The notes beneath the pieces were generated by a model. It was not told the origin of the DNA. It searched no databases and was given only the letters and a program-made list of their open reading frames with translations. A DNA stretch of 64,000 bases from positions 372,001-436,000 of the forward strand of contig NZ_JACHIJ010000003.1 in assembly GCF_014203115.1 (NCBI RefSeq), read 5' to 3'. How positions within the stretch are numbered: position 1 is the first letter of the stretch; each line of letters opens with the position of its first letter. The DNA comes from Afipia massiliensis (GTDB lineage: Bacteria; Pseudomonadota; Alphaproteobacteria; Rhizobiales; Xanthobacteraceae). A program made the translations under genes and the position numbers. This document shows, piece by piece, positions 34,076 to 42,461 of the stretch.

Positions 34076-36289
34076 ATGACTTACAAGAATTTCAAGGTTG
34101 AGACCGACGCCGACGGCATTGCGCTGGTGACGTGGGACATTCCCGGCAAGTCGATGAACGTGCTGGACGAAACCACCAACACTGAACTCGCCGCCATCGT
34201 CGATGCGACCACCAAGGACGCAGCGATCAAGGGCGTCGTCATCACCTCGGGCAAGGAAGCATTCTCCGGCGGCGCGGATCTGACCATGCTGGAAGGCATG
34301 AACCGCGCCTATCTCGAATTGCTGAAAGCCAAGGGCGAGGAAGTCGCCAACAAGTACGTCTTCGACGAAGTCCGAAAGTTGTCGCAGGCGCTGCGCAATA
34401 TCGAAGTCAGCGGCAAGCCATGGGTCGCCGCGATCAACGGCCTCGCCTTCGGCGGCGCATTCGAACTGGCGCTGGCCTGTCACTACCGTGTCGCGTCGGA
34501 CAATCCCAGGACCCGCCTCGGCCTTCCCGAAATCAAGGTCGGCTTGTTCCCCGGCGGCGGCGGCACCCAGCGGCTCCCGCGCATGATCCAGCCGATGGAC
34601 GCCTTGCAGATGCTGCTCAAGGGCGACGCCATCGATCTGAAAAAGGCCAAGGCGTCCGGCATCGTCGGCGCGGTGGTTCCCGCGGCCGATCTGATCAAGA
34701 CCGCGAAGGACTGGATCAAGGCAGGCGGCAAGGCCGTGGCGCCGTGGGATGAAAAGGGCTTCAAGCTGCCCGGCGGCCCGGTGTACTCAAAGGCCGGCAT
34801 GCAGTTCTTCCCGCCAGCGAACGCGATCTTGCGCCGCGAGACGTACGACAACTACCCGGCCGCGCGCGCGATTATGCAGTGCGTCTATGAAGGCCTGCAG
34901 CTGCCGATGGATGCAGCGCTGCGCGTGGAGTCGCGTTACTTCTCGAAGATCCTGCGTTCGAAGGAAGCGGCGGCGATGATCCGCTCTCTGTTCGTGTCGA
35001 TGCAGGAACTCAACAAGGGCGCACGCCGTCCGCAGAATGTGCCGCCCACCAAGGTCAAGAAGCTCGCCGTTATCGGCGCCGGCTTCATGGGCGCCAGCGT
35101 CGGCTTCGTGTCGGCGCAGGCCGGTATCGATGTGGTGCTGATCGATCGCGACCAGGAAAGCGCCGACAAGGGCAAGGGGCACGCCAAGACCATGCTCGAC
35201 GGCCAGATCGCCAAGGGCCGCATGACACAGGACAAGGCCGACGCCATCCTCGGCCGCATCACGGCCACGCCGGATTACAATGCGATCAAGGAATGCGATC
35301 TCGTGATCGAGGCCGTGTTCGAGGATCGCAAGGTCAAGGCCGAGACCTACGCCAAGGCGCAGCCGCTGCTGCGCGACGGCGCGATCTTCGCCTCCAACAC
35401 CTCGACGCTGCCGATCAATTCGCTGGCCGAAGAATGGAAGGACCAGTCGAAGTTCATCGGCATCCACTTCTTCTCGCCGGTCGAGAAGATGATGCTGGTG
35501 GAGATCATCGTCGGCAAGAACACCGGCGATGTGGCGCTTGCCACCGCGCTCGATTACGTGCGGCAGATCAACAAGACGCCTATCGTGGTGAACGACTCGC
35601 GCGGCTTCTTCGCCAACCGTTGCGTGCTGCGCTACATCTCGGAGGGCTACGAGATGTTCAAGGAAGGCGTGCCGCCGGCGATGATCGAGAACGTCGGCAA
35701 GATGGCCGGCATGCCGGTCGGCCCGCTTTCGCTCAACGACGAGGTCGCCATCGACCTGTCGCTGAAGATTCTCAAGGCAACCGAGGCCGACATGGGCCCG
35801 CAGGCCGTCGATCCGGAGCAGAAGGCGCTTCTGGTCGAGATGGTGGAAAAGCGCGGGCGCTTTGGCCGCAAGAACGGCAAGGGCTTCTACGACTATCCCG
35901 AGAAGGGCAAGGGCCAGAAGAAGCTGTGGCCGGAGCTGAGCTCGCTGCATTCCAAGCATCTCGATCCGGATACGCTGGACGTCGAAGAGTTGAAGCAGCG
36001 TTTCCTGGTGGTGCAGGCGGTGGAAGCCGCGCGCACGGTTGAGGATCACGTCATTACTGACCCGCGCGAGGCCGACGTCGGCTCGATCCTCGGGTTCGGC
36101 TTCGCGCCGTTCACCGGCGGCACGCTGTCCTACATCGACTTCATGGGCACCAAAAACTTCGTCGAACTGTGCCACAAGCTCGAGAAGAAATACGGCTCGC
36201 GCTTCACGCCGCCAAAGCTTCTGATCGAGATGGCGGCCAAGGGCGAAACGTTCTACGGCCGCTTCGCGCCGAAGAAGGCTGCGGCGTAA
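34076..36289 (+). CDS. Enoyl-CoA hydratase/3-hydroxyacyl-CoA dehydrogenase (FadB/FadJ-like)
   Basis: A 737-residue bifunctional enzyme. The N-terminal crotonase domain (1-200) has [11 protein letters not shown] and [15 protein letters not shown] for the oxyanion hole, and [20 protein letters not shown] with the catalytic glutamates. From about residue 335 the NAD domain begins with [22 protein letters not shown], followed by [15 protein letters not shown], with the dehydrogenase C-terminal domains at about 520-720. It converts enoyl-CoA to 3-oxoacyl-CoA in two steps and works with the upstream thiolase as the trifunctional complex. It is the last gene of the operon; a bidirectional terminator lies 30 bp beyond the stop. 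Confidence 0.96.
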   Translation: MTYKNFKVETDADGIALVTWDIPGKSMNVLDETTNTELAAIVDATTKDAAIKGVVITSGKEAFSGGADLTMLEGMNRAYLELLKAKGEEVANKYVFDEVRKLSQALRNIEVSGKPWVAAINGLAFGGAFELALACHYRVASDNPRTRLGLPEIKVGLFPGGGGTQRLPRMIQPMDALQMLLKGDAIDLKKAKASGIVGAVVPAADLIKTAKDWIKAGGKAVAPWDEKGFKLPGGPVYSKAGMQFFPPANAILRRETYDNYPAARAIMQCVYEGLQLPMDAALRVESRYFSKILRSKEAAAMIRSLFVSMQELNKGARRPQNVPPTKVKKLAVIGAGFMGASVGFVSAQAGIDVVLIDRDQESADKGKGHAKTMLDGQIAKGRMTQDKADAILGRITATPDYNAIKECDLVIEAVFEDRKVKAETYAKAQPLLRDGAIFASNTSTLPINSLAEEWKDQSKFIGIHFFSPVEKMMLVEIIVGKNTGDVALATALDYVRQINKTPIVVNDSRGFFANRCVLRYISEGYEMFKEGVPPAMIENVGKMAGMPVGPLSLNDEVAIDLSLKILKATEADMGPQAVDPEQKALLVEMVEKRGRFGRKNGKGFYDYPEKGKGQKKLWPELSSLHSKHLDPDTLDVEELKQRFLVVQAVEAARTVEDHVITDPREADVGSILGFGFAPFTGGTLSYIDFMGTKNFVELCHKLEKKYGSRFTPPKLLIEMAAKGETFYGRFAPKKAAA

Positions 36290-36316
36290 CGACGACGCGC
36301 TTCAAGCACTGAAACA

Positions 36317-36351
36317 AAAGGCGGGATCATCGATCCCGCCTTTTTCTTTCT
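36317..36351. terminator. Bidirectional intrinsic terminator between fad operon and gstA
   Basis: Perfect 9-bp stem GGCGGGATC (36320-36328), loop ATC, GATCCCGCC (36332-36340), followed by TTTTTCTTTC on the plus strand and, read on minus, by TTTTGTTT. It lies between the convergent hydratase/dehydrogenase and gst genes, so it probably serves both. Confidence 0.92.
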
Positions 36352-36368
36352 CAGGAATGTGATCGTGC

Positions 36369-36983
36369 TTACGACGCCTTCAGCAGCCCTTCGGCGGTGA
36401 GCGCTTCCTGCACCTTCGGCCGCGCGGCAACACGTGCCTTGTAGGCAACGAGATTCAGAAGGCCGGAAATGTCCAGACCGACGCGATCGGCCCAGGCGAG
36501 CATCGTGAAGAGATAGGCGTCCGGCACGGTGAAGTGGTTGCCCATCACGTAATCCCGACCCTTCAAGGCCTGATCGACGTATTTGAACTTGCCCATGAGG
36601 CGATCCTTGAAGAACGCCTTGGTGTCGTCCGACAGGACGGGCTGGAACAGCGGGCTGAAGTTCTTGTGCAACTCGCTGGCGACGAAATTCAGCCATTCCT
36701 GCAGCTTGTAGCGCTCGGTGGAGCCGGCGGCGGGCGCGAGGTTCTTCTGCGGCGCACTATCGGCGATCATCTGGACGATGACCGCGCCTTCCGTCAGCAG
36801 ATCGCCGCTGTCGAGGCCGAGCGCCGGCACCTGGCCCTTCGGATTGATCTGGGTGTAGTCGCTGCCGTCCTCGAGTTTCTTCGCCTTCAGGTCGACCCTG
36901 ACCAGGTCGAACGGGAGCCCGGCCTCCTTCAGGGCGATATGGGGGGACAGCGAGCAGGCGCCGGGCGAATAATACAGTTTCAT
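36369..36983 (-). CDS. gstA: Beta-class glutathione S-transferase
   Basis: A 204-residue cytoplasmic enzyme conjugating or transferring glutathione. The N-terminal thioredoxin-fold domain begins MKLYYSPGACSLSPHIALKEAG, where Cys10 is the beta-class active residue and SPHI follows; NPKGQVPALG contains the cis-proline for glutathione binding. The C-terminal helical domain has YVMGNHFTVPDAYLFTMLAW, the N-capping/hydrophobic staple region. It is divergent from a MarR gene with an ATGCA palindrome in the gap, and close to the glutamate-cysteine ligase that supplies glutathione. GGAGGT about 7 bases before its ATG. Confidence 0.96.
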   Translation of the reverse strand: MKLYYSPGACSLSPHIALKEAGLPFDLVRVDLKAKKLEDGSDYTQINPKGQVPALGLDSGDLLTEGAVIVQMIADSAPQKNLAPAAGSTERYKLQEWLNFVASELHKNFSPLFQPVLSDDTKAFFKDRLMGKFKYVDQALKGRDYVMGNHFTVPDAYLFTMLAWADRVGLDISGLLNLVAYKARVAARPKVQEALTAEGLLKAS

Positions 36984-37044
36984 AGGAGGTATCCTTTTGA
37001 GGATTCTGGGCGTTGGGGCATTGGCAAGAGCTATGACCGCCCCC

Positions 37045-37082
37045 TAAATGCAGCTATGTCAAGATTGATGCAACTGCATTTA
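37045..37082. promoter_or_regulatory. Putative MarR operator between gstA and marR
   Basis: A perfect 9-bp inverted repeat, TAAATGCAG (37045-37053) and CTGCATTTA (37074-37082), separated by 20 bases, which also holds a tight palindrome ATGCA-AC-TGCAT (37068-37079). It lies between the divergent gstA start (36983) and the MarR start (37140), as expected for a MarR-type site controlling both. Confidence 0.6.
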
Positions 37083-37139
37083 TTGGGATAGACTTGGGCG
37101 AGCCAGCAGATTTAGGCAGCCCAAGGCACGGACGAGACC

Positions 37140-37655
37140 ATGAAACGCAAACCATCTACCGAGGCCACAGAGGTCTGGATCCGCCTGATGCGGGTTCAGG
37201 GCAAGGTGCTCGGCGCGGTCGAGCAGGATCTCAAGAAGGCCGGGTTTCCGCCGCTGGCCTGGTACGATGCGCTGCTTGAGCTGTCGCGCGCGCCAAGCGG
37301 AGAGCTGCGCCCCGTCGAACTCGAAAAGCAGATGCTGCTGCCGCAGTACTCCACGTCGCGGCTGATCGATCGTCTGGTCGAGGAAGGTCTTGCTGCGCGG
37401 CGCGAGTGCGAGATGGACAAGCGCGGCCTGTTCGTGGAGATCACCGATGCCGGCCGCGAGCTGCAGAAGAAGATGTGGAATTCATATTCCGCGGCGATCG
37501 AACGGCACATCGGCTCGAAGCTGTCGGATGCCGACGCGGTGAGACTCGCTGGCCTGCTGGATTGTCTCGGCTGCTGCGCGGGCGCGCCGCAGGCTGTGGC
37601 CATCTCGAAAGAAGCCGCCAAAGAAACCGTCAAAGAAATCACGTCGACCCGATGA
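37140..37655 (+). CDS. MarR family transcriptional regulator
   Basis: A 171-residue dimeric winged-helix regulator. The core is AWYDALLELSRAPSGELRPVELEKQMLLPQYSTSRLIDRLVEEGLAARRECEMDKRGLFVEITDAGRELQKKMW, where LLPQYSTSRLIDRL is the recognition helix and the DKRG segment the wing tip. Two adjacent Cys (CLGCC region near 142-145) could sense oxidants or electrophiles, which fits its divergent glutathione transferase partner; that is inference. The palindrome at 37045-37082 lies upstream of both. The glutamate-cysteine ligase gene follows 99 bp later. Begins ATGAAACGCAAACC. Confidence 0.92.
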   Translation: MKRKPSTEATEVWIRLMRVQGKVLGAVEQDLKKAGFPPLAWYDALLELSRAPSGELRPVELEKQMLLPQYSTSRLIDRLVEEGLAARRECEMDKRGLFVEITDAGRELQKKMWNSYSAAIERHIGSKLSDADAVRLAGLLDCLGCCAGAPQAVAISKEAAKETVKEITSTR

Positions 37656-37754
37656 TTCTTTCTTTACCTCTCGCGGTTACGGATGCCGTCATCCGTGGCA
37701 CCCGCCTGCATCGTGCGCAGACCCATCAATCAACACTTCTTGTCTGGATGTCCT

Positions 37755-39125
37755 ATGGCGCGTGATCAGATCGATATGACACCGCTGGATTCGCGGGACG
37801 AACTGGTTGCGTGGCTGGAGGCCGGCGTAAAGCCGAAATCCGAATTCCGCATCGGCACCGAGCACGAAAAAACACCGTTCACGCTGGAGGGCCACAGGCC
37901 CGTGCCTTATGAGGGCGCGCGCGGCATCGGCGCTTTGCTTGAAGGGATGAAGCTCCTGCTCGGCTGGGATCCGATCATGGAGAACGGCAACATCATCGGA
38001 TTGCACGACGTCACCGGTGGCGGCGCGATTTCGCTGGAACCCGGCGGCCAGTTCGAATTGTCGGGCGCGCCGGTCGAAACGGTGCACCAGACCTCATCCG
38101 AACTGATGGCGCATCTGGCGCAGGTGCGCGAAGTCGCGACACCGCTCGGAATCGGATTTCTTGGTCTCGGCATGACCCCGTCATGGTCGCGCAAGGAAAT
38201 GCCGGTGATGCCGAAGGGCCGCTATCGGATCATGACCAACTACATGCCGAAGGTCGGCCAGTACGGCCTCGACATGATGTACCGGACCTGCACGGTGCAG
38301 ACCAATCTCGACTTCTGTTCGGAAGCGGACATGGTCAAGAAGCTGCGCGTGTCGGTGGCGCTGCAGCCGGTGGCCACCGCACTGTTCGCGAACTCGCCGT
38401 TCACCGAAGGTAAGCCGAACGGGTTCCTGTCGTTCCGCTCCGAGATCTGGCGCGACACCGACAACGCGCGCGCCGGCATGATTCCATGGGCGTTCGAGGA
38501 CGGCATGGGCTTTGAGCGCTGGGTCGACTACGCGCTCGACGTGCCGATGTATTTCGTCAAACGCGGCGATGACTACATCGACGTCTCGGGGTCGTCGTTC
38601 CGCGATTTCTTCGATGGCAAGAACCGGATGATACCGGGCGAGAAGCCGACATTGTCCGACTGGGCCAATCACCTCTCGACGATTTTCCCCGAAGTGCGCC
38701 TGAAGCGTTATCTCGAAATGCGCGGCTCCGACGGCGTGCCGTGGCAGCAGTTACCGTCGCTGCCGGCATTCTGGGTTGGCTTGCTGTACGACGACGAAAG
38801 CCTCGATGCCGCGTGGGAGATCGCCAAGCGCTGGACCGCGCATGAGCGTCAGGCGCTGCGCGATGACGTGCCGCGACTGGGATTCAAGGCAAAAATCGGT
38901 AACCGCTATCTGTTCGAGGTCGCCAAGGACTGCATGGCCCTGGCGCACAAGGGTCTCGCGCGGCGAGGCCGGATTGATCATCTCGGCCGCGACGAGTCGC
39001 GGTATCTGGAGCCGCTCGATCAGATCATCGATGCGGGACATACCCCGGCCGAACGGCTGCTCGAGAAATTCAACGGCCCATGGGGACAATCCGTCGATCC
39101 CGCGTACAGCGAATACGCTTATTAA
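37755..39125 (+). CDS. gshA: Glutamate-cysteine ligase, plant type
   Basis: A 456-residue enzyme that makes gamma-glutamylcysteine, the first step of glutathione synthesis, using ATP. The alphaproteobacterial/plant-type fold is seen in KSEFRIGTEHEKTPFTLEG, GGAISLEPGGQFELSGAP, QTNLDFCSEADMVKKLRV and SDWANHLSTIFPEVRLKRYLEMRGSDG. Its length fits the class, unlike the E. coli enzyme of unrelated sequence. The ATG at 37755 (after TCCT) removes a non-family leader. The gene follows the MarR regulator on the same strand and is near gstA, a small glutathione neighbourhood. Confidence 0.95.
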   Translation: MARDQIDMTPLDSRDELVAWLEAGVKPKSEFRIGTEHEKTPFTLEGHRPVPYEGARGIGALLEGMKLLLGWDPIMENGNIIGLHDVTGGGAISLEPGGQFELSGAPVETVHQTSSELMAHLAQVREVATPLGIGFLGLGMTPSWSRKEMPVMPKGRYRIMTNYMPKVGQYGLDMMYRTCTVQTNLDFCSEADMVKKLRVSVALQPVATALFANSPFTEGKPNGFLSFRSEIWRDTDNARAGMIPWAFEDGMGFERWVDYALDVPMYFVKRGDDYIDVSGSSFRDFFDGKNRMIPGEKPTLSDWANHLSTIFPEVRLKRYLEMRGSDGVPWQQLPSLPAFWVGLLYDDESLDAAWEIAKRWTAHERQALRDDVPRLGFKAKIGNRYLFEVAKDCMALAHKGLARRGRIDHLGRDESRYLEPLDQIIDAGHTPAERLLEKFNGPWGQSVDPAYSEYAY

Positions 39126-39258
39126 TTCAACGGGTTCTCACCATCACGAGAATGTTGTTCCGCGTTTATCTGCCGTTCATCTGCCATACATCAGCCCGGC
39201 GATTGAATAGTGGCATCCGCCCGACTCATCACGCCCGTCCTCCGCTGAAAGCGATGGC

Positions 39259-39831
39259 ATGCTTCCAGTCTGCAGTTTCAGATCATGCATCAGCTTCTGC
39301 GTTGCGTTCGCTGTCGCGCTCGCCTTGACGAGCCTTGCCGGTGTTCAGCCGGTTCACGCGCAGGCCAGCTTCGATCGTCCGGGCAACGATTATCAGCGCA
39401 TCCTGCTGCCTGCCGGCGATCCCGCCGTATGCGCGCTGCAATGCGAGCGTGACCGCCGCTGCCGCGCATGGAGTTTCAACTATCCCGCCGTCAGCGATGA
39501 CAGCGCGGTCTGCTGGCTCAAGAATGCGGTGCCGCCGCGGGTGCCGAGCAGTTGCTGCGTTTCCGGAGTACGCGGGGCGGGCGTGGTCGAACCGCGCAAC
39601 AGCGTGCTTGAGTCCGAGACCGATCGGCCCGGCGGCGACTACCGCAGTGTCGAGGTGGGGACCGATCCCAAGGGCGCGACCTGCAAGGCGGTCTGCGACG
39701 ACGACAAAAAGTGCCGGGCGTGGACCTATGCGCGGCCCGGCTACATCGGAAAATCAGCACGCTGTTTCCTGAAGGATCATATCAAGCCGCCGCGGCGCAA
39801 GCCGGGCTTTATATCCGGCGTGGTGCGGTAA
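39259..39831 (+). CDS. Secreted PAN/Apple-domain protein
   Basis: A 190-residue exported protein. After a long signal (cleavage near VHAQ, residue 35), two PAN/Apple domains follow: FDRPGNDYQRILLPAGDPAVCALQCERDRRCRAWSFNYP and TDRPGGDYRSVEVGTDPKGATCKAVCDDDKKCRAWTYARPG. Each has the four-cysteine core CxxxCxxxxxCxxW typical of the family, with an extra SSCC pair between them. PAN domains bind proteins or carbohydrate. It is probably a periplasmic or cell-surface adhesion module. Divergent regions upstream and downstream are short and it seems to be alone. Confidence 0.9.
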   Translation: MLPVCSFRSCISFCVAFAVALALTSLAGVQPVHAQASFDRPGNDYQRILLPAGDPAVCALQCERDRRCRAWSFNYPAVSDDSAVCWLKNAVPPRVPSSCCVSGVRGAGVVEPRNSVLESETDRPGGDYRSVEVGTDPKGATCKAVCDDDKKCRAWTYARPGYIGKSARCFLKDHIKPPRRKPGFISGVVR

Positions 39832-39915
39832 TCGCTGCCGCAAAAAGCAAACGATTACCGCATTTGAGCGTTAGGATCATCGTTCAAGCTGGGTTGAGCG
39901 ATCAGGAGCGTTCCG

Positions 39916-40272
39916 ATGAAGCATACCCGCGTTGCAGTCGCCGGATTGTCCATTCTCGCGGTCACGACAGTGGCTGCGGTCGCGCATCATGGCTGGGGAA
40001 GTTACGATGCCGGCAAACCGATCACGGTCGAAGGAGCAATCCTGACCAGCACGTTCGAGAATCCGCATGCGACAATCGCTGTGAAGGCGCCTGACAAGAT
40101 CTGGACCGTGACGCTGGCGCCGACGTCGCGCATGATAGCGCGTGGTGCGCAGGCTGACGTTGTCGCCGTCGGCAAGAAGGTGTCCGCTTATGGCTATCCC
40201 TCGACCGTGGAGATGAACGAGATGCGCGCCGAACGGATTTCGGTGGACGGCAAGACCTACGAGCTGCGCTGA
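39916..40272 (+). CDS. Periplasmic DUF6152-like protein
   Basis: A 118-residue exported protein with a signal (MKHTRVAVAGLSILAVTTVAAVAHHG) in which the HH after cleavage is a family mark. The remainder is an OB-like beta domain: GSYDAGKPITVEGAILTSTFENPHATIAVKAPDKIWTVTLAPTSRMIARG. The name DUF6152 is from recollection of similar short proteins in Bradyrhizobium and relatives. Ligand unknown; the HH start and conserved NPH suggest metal binding (inference). Its stop and the next gene's start overlap by one base (TGATG), so it is co-translated with the membrane protein downstream. Confidence 0.75.
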   Translation: MKHTRVAVAGLSILAVTTVAAVAHHGWGSYDAGKPITVEGAILTSTFENPHATIAVKAPDKIWTVTLAPTSRMIARGAQADVVAVGKKVSAYGYPSTVEMNEMRAERISVDGKTYELR

Positions 40273-40763
40273 TGACGGACGCGGCGCCTGCGATCTTCGT
40301 TGCACTTGAGGCCTCGGGATTCGGCGCGGCGATCCGGCAGTCGCGCTGGCTCTACATGATCGCCAACGTCAGTCACATCGTATCGCTGATGGTCTTCGCA
40401 GGCGCCATCGCTGTGATGGACCTGCGCATGGCCGGCGCGCTGTCCGCGACGTCGCCGGGATATGTGCTGAAGGCGGCGCGCCGTGTTGCAATCGCCGGGT
40501 TCATTGGCCTTGTCCTGTCCGGAGCGTTTCTGTTCACCGCGGAAGCCAGCCACGTCATCGTGAATCGCGTGTTCCAGATCAAGCTCGGGCTGATCGCGCT
40601 CGGTCTTCTCAACGTCGCGTTGTTTGAAATCCTGATTGCACCGAAGGTGAAGGATTTGCCGCCGCTAACGCTGCTGCCGTCAGGGGCACGCGCCACAGCC
40701 GTGGCGTCGATTTCGATCTGGATCGCGGTTGCGATCTGTGGGCGTTCGATCGCGTATTTTTGA
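40272..40763 (+). CDS. DUF6644-like four-span membrane protein
   Basis: A 163-residue integral membrane protein with about four spans (SRWLYMIANVSHIVSLMVFAGAIAVMD, AIAGFIGLVLSGAFLFTAE, IKLGLIALGLLNVALFEIL and AVASISIWIAVAICGRSIAYF). The HISLMVF and SGAFLF patterns match a family of membrane proteins co-encoded with DUF6152-type periplasmic proteins. The histidine-poor membrane part has no recognised cofactor site. The one-base overlap with the preceding gene means the two are likely a pair; thioredoxin and CcdA genes follow 107 bp later. Confidence 0.72.
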   Translation: MTDAAPAIFVALEASGFGAAIRQSRWLYMIANVSHIVSLMVFAGAIAVMDLRMAGALSATSPGYVLKAARRVAIAGFIGLVLSGAFLFTAEASHVIVNRVFQIKLGLIALGLLNVALFEILIAPKVKDLPPLTLLPSGARATAVASISIWIAVAICGRSIAYF

Positions 40764-40870
40764 GCTTTTTTCCGGTGGTACGTAACATCCGCAGGTTTGC
40801 TCCCGTAATTTGCAAAGGGCCGCCGAGCCGTGTGCTCGCGCTCTTCACACAACCGGGAGGAAGATCCAAC

Positions 40871-41269
40871 ATGCGACAAGTTTCCGGAGGACTTCGCGTC
40901 GCCCTGTTTGCGGCGGCTTTTGCAGTTTTCGGTCTGGTTCAGGCCGCCATGGCGTCCACACCCTATTCGGAGAGCGCGTTCAAATCCGCCCAAGCCACGG
41001 GCGCGCCCATTCTCGTGGAAATCCACGCCAACTGGTGTTCGACCTGCAAGGCGCAGACGCCGATCATCGACGCTCTTGCAGTTCAGCCTAAATTCAAGAA
41101 CCTCAAGATATTCCGCGTCGATTTCGATAGCCAGAAATCCGACGTGCAGAAATTCGGCGCCAAAATGCAATCGACGCTGATTGTCTACAAGGGCAATTCG
41201 GAAGTGGGCCGATCGGTTGGCGACACCAAGCGGGACTCGATCGCGGCCCTGCTCGACAAGGGCCTTTGA
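40871..41269 (+). CDS. Periplasmic thioredoxin-like protein
   Basis: A 132-residue exported thioredoxin-fold protein. A signal (MRQVSGGLRVALFAAAFAVFGLVQAAMA) precedes the domain. The active site is WCSTC (Cys56, Cys59) in ILVEIHANWCSTCKAQTPIIDAL. Its fold lacks the usual N-terminal helix length of TrxA, as in DsbD-gamma-like or TlpB-type proteins. It lies 6 bp before the CcdA-type gene, which would supply electrons across the membrane, so the pair probably reduces envelope disulphides or cytochrome c haem-binding cysteines. GGAGGAAG precedes the ATG at 40871. Confidence 0.9.
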   Translation: MRQVSGGLRVALFAAAFAVFGLVQAAMASTPYSESAFKSAQATGAPILVEIHANWCSTCKAQTPIIDALAVQPKFKNLKIFRVDFDSQKSDVQKFGAKMQSTLIVYKGNSEVGRSVGDTKRDSIAALLDKGL

Positions 41270-41275
41270 TCTGCC

Positions 41276-41992
41276 GTGACCATCATCGCACTGGCGTTCG
41301 CCGCAGGACTGCTGTCGATCCTGTCGCCGTGCGTGTTGCCGCTGCTGCCCATCGTGCTGGGCGCGGCGGTGACACAGCATCGCTGGGGGCCGCTCGCGCT
41401 CGCAGCGGGGCTTGCCATCTCATTCACGGGGTTGGGATTGCTGATCGCGGTCGCCGGTTTCTCCCTCGGACTGGACGCCAATGTATTTCGCGTGGTTGCG
41501 GCCATCATCATGATTGCGATGGGGCTGGTTCTGCTGATGCCTGCCTGGCAGACCCGTCTGGCCACGGCAGGCGGTCCTGTTTCCGACTGGACCGATCGGA
41601 CGTTTGGCGGATTCTCCGGCTCAGGTCTCAGCGGCCAATTTGCGATGGGACTGTTGCTGGGTGCAGTCTGGTCGCCGTGCGTTGGCCCGACGCTGGGCGC
41701 GGCCTCGCTGCTTGCGTCGCAGGGTCGCGATCTTGCTCAGGTGGCGGTCACGATGGTGGCATTCGGTCTCGGAGCTGCCTTGCCGCTCGCCATTCTGGGG
41801 CTTCTGTCCCGCTCTGCTCTCATGAGGATGCGCTGGCGCATGTTGTCCGCGGGGCAGTTCGGCAAAGCGCTGCTTGGCGTGGCGCTGCTCCTGATCGGGA
41901 TCGGCATCGTCACGGGCGCCGACAAGTGGATCGAGACCGCTCTCGTCAACGCTTCGCCGGCCTGGCTGACCGACTTGACGACGCGATTCTGA
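41276..41992 (+). CDS. CcdA/DsbD-type cytochrome c biogenesis membrane protein
   Basis: A 238-residue inner-membrane protein with six spans that passes electrons from cytoplasmic thioredoxin to periplasmic partners. The key cysteines are in AAGLLSILSPCVLPLLPIVLG (Cys near residue 21) and GAVWSPCVGPTLGAASLLAS (Cys near 138), both within proline-containing repeats typical of the family. It starts at GTG 41276, 6 bp after the thioredoxin stop. The adjacent thioredoxin-like protein is its probable partner. Downstream, a convergent MmcQ gene starts about 78 bp away. Confidence 0.93.
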   Translation: MTIIALAFAAGLLSILSPCVLPLLPIVLGAAVTQHRWGPLALAAGLAISFTGLGLLIAVAGFSLGLDANVFRVVAAIIMIAMGLVLLMPAWQTRLATAGGPVSDWTDRTFGGFSGSGLSGQFAMGLLLGAVWSPCVGPTLGAASLLASQGRDLAQVAVTMVAFGLGAALPLAILGLLSRSALMRMRWRMLSAGQFGKALLGVALLLIGIGIVTGADKWIETALVNASPAWLTDLTTRF

Positions 41993-42070
41993 TTCTGCGC
42001 GGCAGACTGCGCATAGCCCGTTCCGCCGGCGGTGATGGGGGCATGCGCAGCGCTGTTGATGTTCGATCGC

Positions 42071-42430
42071 CTATTTTTGAGGCCCGCGACCGGGCATTGT
42101 CTCCAGCGCCTTGATGGCCTTCTTCGAGGCCAGCGTGCGCCAGTGCCGCAGCAGCAATCCCTCGACCGTTTGCCGCCGCGCTTTCGGCAGCCGCAACAGT
42201 ACGATCGGCCAGTCGCGATAATGATCGGTGAAATAGAAAACTGTCGGCTGCGTTTCGATCAGCATGGCGCGTTCATCAGCGTCAACGCCCAGCACGACAA
42301 GACTTTCGCCGTCTTCCTTCAGCCGCGTCAGAAGTTTTCCGTGCACCTTCAGAGCAGGTGTGCCGTAAGACGTCCCGTCGGTGACCTCCGGCCACTTCAA
42401 GGCGACAATCCGGACATCATCGAACGTCAT
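42071..42430 (-). CDS. MmcQ/YjbR family protein
   Basis: A 119-residue protein of the MmcQ/YjbR family, small wing-like domains of which some bind DNA. Family segments: TFDDVRIVALKWPEVTDGTSYGTPALKVHGKLLTRL, LVVLGVDADERAMLIETQPTVFYFTDHYRDWPIVLLRL. The function is unknown. It follows 31 bp behind the TldD stop on the same strand, so it is probably read from that transcript. The ATG at 42430 removes 45 residues with no family match. No binding site is apparent. Confidence 0.85.
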   Translation of the reverse strand: MTFDDVRIVALKWPEVTDGTSYGTPALKVHGKLLTRLKEDGESLVVLGVDADERAMLIETQPTVFYFTDHYRDWPIVLLRLPKARRQTVEGLLLRHWRTLASKKAIKALETMPGRGPQK

Positions 42431-42461
42431 CGCTGCGGGTCCGGCTTCGTGGTGATTTTGC

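Noticed and set aside
42001-42070. Terminator between ccdA and the MmcQ-family gene
   Set aside because: CTGCGCAT/ATGCGCAG arms exist but the middle does not pair well and no T run follows.
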